Source: Candidatus Nomurabacteria bacterium (GTDB lineage Bacteria > Patescibacteriota > Minisyncoccia > Phycocordibacterales > UBA9973). Taken from it: a DNA stretch of 9,299 nt. Positions 4,689 to 9,299 of this stretch are shown here, in pieces. Numbering within the stretch: position 1 is the first letter of the stretch; the number at the start of each line of letters is the position of its first letter. A program made the translations under genes and the position numbers. The DNA is taken from assembly GCA_021413565.1 (NCBI GenBank), contig JAIOQC010000033.1, positions 1-9,299 on the forward strand, given 5' to 3'. The notes under the pieces are model-generated. The model saw nothing but the letters and a program-made list of their open reading frames with translations. It was not told where the DNA came from and made no database searches.

Positions 4689-6434
4689 TTAATCTTGTTT
4701 CTCTCCAATTTGTTGTCTCCACATAGCAGCATAGAGACCCTTTTGTGCAATCAAATCATTGTGTTTACCTGATTCAATCACAAGACCTTTCTCTAAGACA
4801 TAGATTCTATCTGCGTGCATAATTGTTGAGAGTCTATGGGCGATTAAAATTGTTATGTGTTCTCTTGTTTCAGAAATTGACTGTATTGTTTTTGATATTT
4901 CTTGTTCAGTTAGGGAATCAAGTGATGATGTTGCTTCATCAAAAATAAGTAGATTTGGTTTACGCAACAATGCTCGAGCAATTGATAGGCGTTGCTTCTC
5001 ACCACCGGATACTTTCACGCCACCTTCACCAATGAGTGTATCAAGACCTTTTTGAGCACGTGCTAATAGGTTTTGACATGCTGATTTATTCAAAGCTTCT
5101 ATGCACATTTCATCAGTCGCATTTGGATTAACAAAAAGTAGATTTTCTCGTATTGTTCCAGCAAAGAGTTGTGTGTCTTGAGTTACAAAGCCAATTTGAG
5201 TACGCAGGCTATCAATATCAATCTCGTCATGCTTACTATTATTGTATTTAATTGCACCACGCAAAGGTGTGTATAGTCCTACAAGTAGTTTTACGAGCGT
5301 AGTTTTGCCTGAGCCAGATGGTCCAACAAAAGCCACAGTCTCACCTCGATGTGCTTCAAAAGACACACCTCGGAGCGCCTCGTTATTTGCAGATTTGTGT
5401 TGAAAGGCTACGTCAGAGAAGGTGACTGACTTTACTTCTTTGATAAGAATAGCGTTCTTAGGTTTCTCTTGTATGGGAGTTTCTAGGATATTTTTAAAAT
5501 TATCAAGTGAGGCTTGGCTTTCTCTATATGTGCCAATAATTTTGCCAAGTTCTTGTAACGGTTGGAAAAGCCAGAATGAGTATATCCACAAAGAAAAGAA
5601 TTCACCAAAAGTAATTTTTTGAGAAAATATTAAATACAACATTACAAACAGAATTGCTGTTCGCGCAAAGTTCACAATTGTTCCTTGCACAAAAGATAGA
5701 CTTCGGACATATTTCACTTTCTTTAATTCTAGTAAAAGAATTTTTTCAGTAGCATTGTTTAATCTTTTTATTTCTTGGTCAGATAATCCTAAACTTTTGA
5801 CTAATTCAATATTTCGCAAAGATTCAGTTGTTGCCCCAGCAAGCGAAGCAGTTTCTGCGAAAATCATTTGTTGTACCTTTTTAATCTTGCGACTCAATAT
5901 AATACTTACTCCACCAATTATTGGAATAGTTAAGAAGTATAAAGGAGCGATTGGCCAATATACTTTAATTGAATAAATCATTACAAAGACAAAACCAACT
6001 AATGTTACAAAGATAACATTGATGACTGAACTAATTAATTCTTGTGAATCAGTTCGAGCTTTTTGAATTTTACCAAGTGTTTCGCCACTGCGTTCATCTT
6101 CGAATTGTTGATAGGGGAGTTCGAGTGAATGTTTTATTCCATCAGCATACATTTTCGCACCTAGGCGTTGAGTAATAGTGTTCACATAGAAATCTTGAAA
6201 GTTTTTCGCAACACGAGAGACGAAAGCCACTCCTACGGCCATACCCAGTAATAATCCAACACCACGGAGGAATTGAGGAAAGGTGTATTGATCAAACTTT
6301 GTAGCGTAGTCATCAATAATATGACGAAAAATTAGTGGGTCAAGTAATGAGAAGACTTGGTTGATAGTTGCGAGTAATAGTGATAATAAAAGTAACTTCC
6401 AATAATTTTTCAAATATGAATATAGTATTTGCAT
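4689..6434 (-). CDS. ABC-type exporter half-transporter (membrane domain plus ATPase)
   Basis: A 581-residue protein of the ABCB/MsbA-like exporter type, expected to act as a dimer in the cytoplasmic membrane. The N-terminal membrane domain (about 1-310) has six hydrophobic helices near 11-30, 56-75, 135-155, 160-181, 252-271 and 280-300. The ATPase domain (about 335-575) is complete: Walker A GPSGSGKT (371-378), Q-loop Gln419, signature VSGGE (475-479), Walker B LLIFDE (495-500, catalytic Glu500), D-loop SSLD (503-506) and H-loop His533. All catalytic residues are present, so it should be active; the substrate (lipid, peptide or drug) cannot be told. ATG 6434 fits the -10 box six bases upstream. 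It stands alone on its strand, divergent from an orphan gene and convergent with the M24 gene. Confidence 0.94.
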   Translation of the reverse strand: MQILYSYLKNYWKLLLLSLLLATINQVFSLLDPLIFRHIIDDYATKFDQYTFPQFLRGVGLLLGMAVGVAFVSRVAKNFQDFYVNTITQRLGAKMYADGIKHSLELPYQQFEDERSGETLGKIQKARTDSQELISSVINVIFVTLVGFVFVMIYSIKVYWPIAPLYFLTIPIIGGVSIILSRKIKKVQQMIFAETASLAGATTESLRNIELVKSLGLSDQEIKRLNNATEKILLLELKKVKYVRSLSFVQGTIVNFARTAILFVMLYLIFSQKITFGEFFSLWIYSFWLFQPLQELGKIIGTYRESQASLDNFKNILETPIQEKPKNAILIKEVKSVTFSDVAFQHKSANNEALRGVSFEAHRGETVAFVGPSGSGKTTLVKLLVGLYTPLRGAIKYNNSKHDEIDIDSLRTQIGFVTQDTQLFAGTIRENLLFVNPNATDEMCIEALNKSACQNLLARAQKGLDTLIGEGGVKVSGGEKQRLSIARALLRKPNLLIFDEATSSLDSLTEQEISKTIQSISETREHITILIAHRLSTIMHADRIYVLEKGLVIESGKHNDLIAQKGLYAAMWRQQIGEKQD

Positions 6435-6440
6435 TTGTGT

Positions 6441-6446
6441 ATTATA
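6441..6446 (-). promoter_or_regulatory. -10 box of the ABC exporter gene, predicted leaderless
   Basis: On the minus strand TATAAT (6446-6441) is followed by six bases (ACACAA) and the ATG at 6434, so transcription should begin at the start codon. No convincing -35 is seen at 16-18 bases and there is no TG extension. It lies back to back with the promoter of the 107-residue gene. Confidence 0.65.
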
Positions 6447-6471
6447 GCGTATTTTGTGCAGTTTATCTGAT

Positions 6472-6501
6472 TTGACAAATGTGTATTATATATGTTATAA
6501 T
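6472..6501 (+). promoter_or_regulatory. Strong consensus promoter of the 107-residue orphan gene
   Basis: A perfect -35 TTGACA (6472-6477), an 18-base spacer and a perfect -10 TATAAT (6496-6501), the latter with a TGT extension (6493-6495). It is the only promoter in the window with both hexamers at consensus. Transcription should start near 6508, giving a leader of about 16 bases that is nearly all A and C and has no Shine-Dalgarno sequence. Confidence 0.85.
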
Positions 6502-6523
6502 AAACAAAACAAACAAATATAAA

Positions 6524-6847
6524 ATGAAAAAGATTCTAGTGTTAAATGTGACTGTTGATGTAGATAAATTCTTAATCCGGTCTTTTTTGAAAAATTGTTA
6601 CATCGTTTTTATGAATGATGTAAAATCAAACGAAGATGTATTTGACTTTGATTTTGTCTATATGCACAATATCAGCTTTGATGATTTGAATAGATTTAAA
6701 GAAACAAAGGAAATGTTAGATATATTTAATAAAGTATTGTTGGGTTCAGTTTTAACCCCACTTCACATTGTGGACAATCACAATGTGATATTTTTTAAGG
6801 ATTGGAATCCTTTTCAAAATTGGTTCTATGATAGAATCAATCAGTAA
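6524..6847 (+). CDS. Unrecognised 107-residue acidic/aromatic protein
   Basis: I recognise no family. The start is set at ATG 6524 (MKKILVLNV), not the in-frame ATG at 6479, because 6479 lies between the -35 and -10 of the gene's own promoter. The N-terminus (MKKILVLNVTVDV) reads like a first beta strand of an alpha/beta fold. The middle is rich in Asp and Phe (DVFDFDFVYMHNISFDDL, about residues 38-55), and the end has several aromatic residues (FFKDWNPFQNWFYDR). There is one Cys (25), no signal peptide and no clear membrane helix, so it is probably cytosolic. The gene is monocistronic, with the strongest promoter here and a textbook terminator, which suggests high or regulated expression. 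It has no functional link to its neighbours that I can see. Confidence 0.75.
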   Translation: MKKILVLNVTVDVDKFLIRSFLKNCYIVFMNDVKSNEDVFDFDFVYMHNISFDDLNRFKETKEMLDIFNKVLLGSVLTPLHIVDNHNVIFFKDWNPFQNWFYDRINQ

Positions 6848-6855
6848 TAACCGTT

Positions 6856-6893
6856 ATTGCACCGAACTTGTAAAGTTCGGTGCAATTTTGTTT
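6856..6893 (+). terminator. Intrinsic terminator of the 107-residue orphan gene
   Basis: ATTGCACCGAACTT (6856-6869) pairs with AAGTTCGGTGCAAT (6873-6886) around a GTA loop, followed by TTTGTTTT. It begins nine bases after the TAA. The T-tract also provides the putative -35 of the helicase gene. Confidence 0.93.
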
Positions 6894-6916
6894 TAAGTCT
6901 TGTTATTCTGTATAAT
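6888..6916 (+). promoter_or_regulatory. Promoter of the helicase gene, predicted leaderless
   Basis: TATAAT (6911-6916) lies six bases before ATG 6923. TTGTTT (6888-6893), 17 bases upstream, is a plausible partial -35 and sits inside the T-tract of the preceding terminator. The predicted transcription start coincides with the start codon. Confidence 0.65.
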
Positions 6917-6922
6917 GATTTT

Positions 6923-9299
6923 ATGAATATGACTCCATTTGATGAAGCTTATGCCACACTAAATCCTGCTCAAAAAGAAGCTGTTGATGCTATTGAGGGG
7001 CCAGTAATGGTGATTGCAGGTCCTGGCACTGGCAAGACTCAAGTTTTGGCTCTTCGTATTGCCCATATTTTAAATAGTGAAAACCAAACAAAGGCCAATG
7101 AAATACTCTGTCTGACATTTACGAATAGTGGAGTGCACGCTATGCGGGGGCGCCTTGCGAAATATATTGGTAATACTGCAAATGAAGTAAAAGTTTCAAC
7201 CTTTCATAGTTTTGCACAAAAACTTGTTGAGAAAAATTTTGAATTACTTGATATAGATGTTTTGCCGAAATTGTTAGACGAACAAGCACAAGTATTACTT
7301 TATGATGAGATACTTCACAACAATGATTGGGAATACTTACGTCCACGTGGGAACCCTGCGCAATATTTTAATGATTTGAAATCACTAATATCACTTCTAA
7401 AGCGTGAACACATAAATTCATTTGATTTTGGATTGATGATTGAAAAAGATATTAAAAATATACAAAATGATGAAGAAAATATTTCAAGTCGAGGTGAAAC
7501 AAAAGGACAATTAAAAAAAGAAGCACAAAAGAAAATCGAATCTCTAGAACGCTCAAAAGAAGCCGTGACATTTTTTGCACTCTATGAGCAATACAAGAAA
7601 GATTTGGGATATATGGATTATGATGATGTATTGTCATACGCACTTGATATTATACAGACTTCAGATGATGTACGAGCAAGTCTTCAAGAAGAAAACCAGT
7701 ATATTCTTGTTGATGAACACCAAGACTCAAGTGGAATACAAAATGAATTTTTGAAAGCAGTCTGGGGTGATGTTGAGAACCCAAATATTTTTGTGGTGGG
7801 GGATGATAGACAATTAATCTTTGGATTCGGTGGTGCGAATATATCATACTTTGAAGATTTTAAACATACTTACGGAAAGGCACATTTAGTGACTTTGACT
7901 TCCAACTATCGCTCAACACAAACAATACTTGATATTGCTGATGCACTATTAGAAAGTAGTCTTGCTGAAGGGAAACTCTCAAGTGCTATGGCAGAAAATT
8001 ATCCAATAGAATTATATCCGTGCGAATATGAGCGTGATGAAATACTTCTGGCAGGTAAATATTTTAAACAGAAAATCCAAGACGGTACTGCTCCACAACA
8101 GTGTGCGTTGCTTGTTCCGAAGAATAAACATGTTCGTTCCGCAGTGCGTATTCTTCGTGATATGGGTTTGCCAGTATCTGTTGGAAATAATAGTTCTTTT
8201 TTTGATATGAACGAAACACAGATATTGCGAAATATCCTGAAAGTTCTTGCAAATCCGTATGATAATGTGTCACTTGGTGAATTATTATTTACACCAATGT
8301 CAGGCATTGCTCCACTTGAAGCCCATGCATTTATAAAAGGTATTAATACTCGTAATTTATCAATTCAAGATTTACTCATAAATAAAGACGGTCAAAAAGA
8401 TAATTTATTCTCTAATAGTAATCCCATACGATTACTCGGACAGAATCTCGAACGCTTTATTAGTGATGCTTCGACAAAAGATATCTATACATTGATACAA
8501 ATCATTGGTGAAGATTATTTTATTAAGACTGCCAAAGATCATGAGACTCTAGTACGAAATGTCGAAGTCATACGCACTTATTTACATCTTGCAGTATCAC
8601 ATATTGAGAAATATCCACATGGAAAACTACAAGATTTCATAGATTATCTCGACCGGCTTGAATCTTATCATCACCATATACCACTTACAGTTATTGGCAC
8701 AGATGTTGGTATTAATGTAATGACACTTCACGGTTCAAAGGGACTTGAGTTTGATGTGGTTCATATTGCGCATATGAACGAAAGTACTCTTATGAATGGG
8801 AAGCGCAGAGGTTTTTCGGTTCCAGAAAAACTCGAAGTTTTAATGGAAGCAAAAGATGAATTAACTGCAAAGCGGGAACTCTATGTAGCACTTACACGTT
8901 CCAAGTATTTCTGTACACTCTCATACGCACAGGAATCTCTTTCGGGGGCAACGCTTGAACTTGCACATATTGTAAGTGAGATAGCAAATACTCACATAAC
9001 ACATCACACCCTGCAAGAATCAATATCATATATTGCAGGTGATAATCCAAAAGCTTATGTAGAGTCAAAATCAATTAAACAATTAATCGGAACGAAAGAG
9101 TTGGCGAATATTATATCAATGGAATATATGCAAAAGAATGTGTCTGTGACACTTCTTAATAACTTTTTTGAATGCCCATGGAAATGGTATTTTAGTAGTT
9201 TTTTACAATTACCAACTCCAAAAACAGAGAGTTTATTGCAAGGCAGTGTTGTTCATACATCAATCGAATCAATACTTAAACATAAACCTAAATTAAATG
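6923..9299 (+). CDS. UvrD/PcrA-type helicase fused to a RecB/AddB-like nuclease domain (3' end beyond window)
   Basis: The frame stays open for 792 codons to the window end. It encodes a superfamily 1A DNA helicase: Q-motif LNPAQKEAV (13-21), Walker A AGPGTGKT (32-39), motif Ia LTFTNS (64-69), TFHSF (93-97), Walker B ILVDEHQD (261-268), motif III GDDRQLIFGFGGA (293-305), NYRS (328-331), motif V TLHGSKGLEF (601-610) and motif VI ELYVALTRSK (652-661, Arg659). From about 741 the pattern SVTLLNNFFECPWKWYF, then GSVVH (774-778), matches the start of the PD-(D/E)xK nuclease domain of AddB/RecB relatives. Cys751 is the likely first iron-sulphur ligand and His778 the conserved His. The nuclease catalytic residues lie beyond the window. 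The role is probably DNA unwinding and end processing in repair. The motif III position usually held by Arg is Gly303. The start codon fits the -10 box. Confidence 0.93.
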   Translation, partial: MNMTPFDEAYATLNPAQKEAVDAIEGPVMVIAGPGTGKTQVLALRIAHILNSENQTKANEILCLTFTNSGVHAMRGRLAKYIGNTANEVKVSTFHSFAQKLVEKNFELLDIDVLPKLLDEQAQVLLYDEILHNNDWEYLRPRGNPAQYFNDLKSLISLLKREHINSFDFGLMIEKDIKNIQNDEENISSRGETKGQLKKEAQKKIESLERSKEAVTFFALYEQYKKDLGYMDYDDVLSYALDIIQTSDDVRASLQEENQYILVDEHQDSSGIQNEFLKAVWGDVENPNIFVVGDDRQLIFGFGGANISYFEDFKHTYGKAHLVTLTSNYRSTQTILDIADALLESSLAEGKLSSAMAENYPIELYPCEYERDEILLAGKYFKQKIQDGTAPQQCALLVPKNKHVRSAVRILRDMGLPVSVGNNSSFFDMNETQILRNILKVLANPYDNVSLGELLFTPMSGIAPLEAHAFIKGINTRNLSIQDLLINKDGQKDNLFSNSNPIRLLGQNLERFISDASTKDIYTLIQIIGEDYFIKTAKDHETLVRNVEVIRTYLHLAVSHIEKYPHGKLQDFIDYLDRLESYHHHIPLTVIGTDVGINVMTLHGSKGLEFDVVHIAHMNESTLMNGKRRGFSVPEKLEVLMEAKDELTAKRELYVALTRSKYFCTLSYAQESLSGATLELAHIVSEIANTHITHHTLQESISYIAGDNPKAYVESKSIKQLIGTKELANIISMEYMQKNVSVTLLNNFFECPWKWYFSSFLQLPTPKTESLLQGSVVHTSIESILKHKPKLN

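Noticed and set aside
6479..6523. Upstream in-frame ATG at 6479 as the start of the orphan gene, giving 122 residues
   Set aside because: It lies between the -35 TTGACA and the -10 TATAAT of the gene's own consensus promoter, so it would not be transcribed. ATG 6524 follows a short leader and gives a normal MKKILVLNV start.
7999..8307. 102-residue minus-strand frame inside the helicase gene, and similar short minus frames at 7140-7847 and 8892-9074
   Set aside because: All are antisense to a continuous helicase frame with recognisable motifs; they show no domain, promoter or ribosome signal.
106..9299. Alternative genetic code with TGA as Gly or Trp, as in some CPR lineages
   Set aside because: No gene contains an in-frame TGA, and all frames end normally at TAA or TAG with intact domains.
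1..9299. tRNA, rRNA, CRISPR array or prophage genes
   Set aside because: I saw no cloverleaf with CCA, no rRNA-like stretch, no spaced direct repeats and no phage or transposase motif on either strand.

Overview
The window is AT-rich bacterial DNA read with the standard code: there are no in-frame TGA codons, and stops are almost all TAA. The gene families, the compact layout, the lack of Shine-Dalgarno sites and the promoters set right against start codons suggest a small-genome bacterium, most likely of the Candidate Phyla Radiation (Patescibacteria, Parcubacteria-like). This is inferred from style and family recollection, with no search behind it.

Layout. Positions 1-100 are a perfect spacerless palindrome whose right arm carries the promoter of a small cupin gene (106-513). 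A long hairpin follows, then an overlooked 52-codon CxxC microprotein ORF (652-810) with its own terminator, then a four-helix DoxX-type membrane protein with cysteine clusters at both ends (915-1370). Two back-to-back terminators (1383-1450) separate it from a convergent gene for a small exported protein of unknown function (1472-1951, minus). A divergent promoter region then leads into a tight three-gene operon: type II NADH dehydrogenase (2065-3312), class I methyltransferase (3315-4001) and a catalytic-domain-only M24 metallopeptidase (4001-4687). This operon runs head-on into an ABC exporter gene (4689-6434, minus) with one base between the stop codons. Divergent from the exporter is an unrecognised 107-residue protein (6524-6847) with the strongest promoter in the window and a clear terminator. 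Last comes a UvrD/PcrA-type helicase fused to the start of a RecB/AddB-like nuclease domain (6923 to beyond 9299), cut by the window edge.

How it works together. No single pathway links all the genes. The NADH dehydrogenase operon and the DoxX protein hint at membrane redox chemistry, the exporter at efflux, and the helicase-nuclease at DNA repair or end processing.

The most striking shared feature is regulatory. Four genes (cupin, NADH dehydrogenase, ABC exporter, helicase) have a -10 hexamer followed by exactly six bases and then ATG, which predicts leaderless mRNAs. None of the ten gene starts has a recognisable Shine-Dalgarno sequence. The other item to check is the 100-bp palindrome, which could be an assembly fold-back, an inverted promoter duplication or, less likely, a hairpin end.
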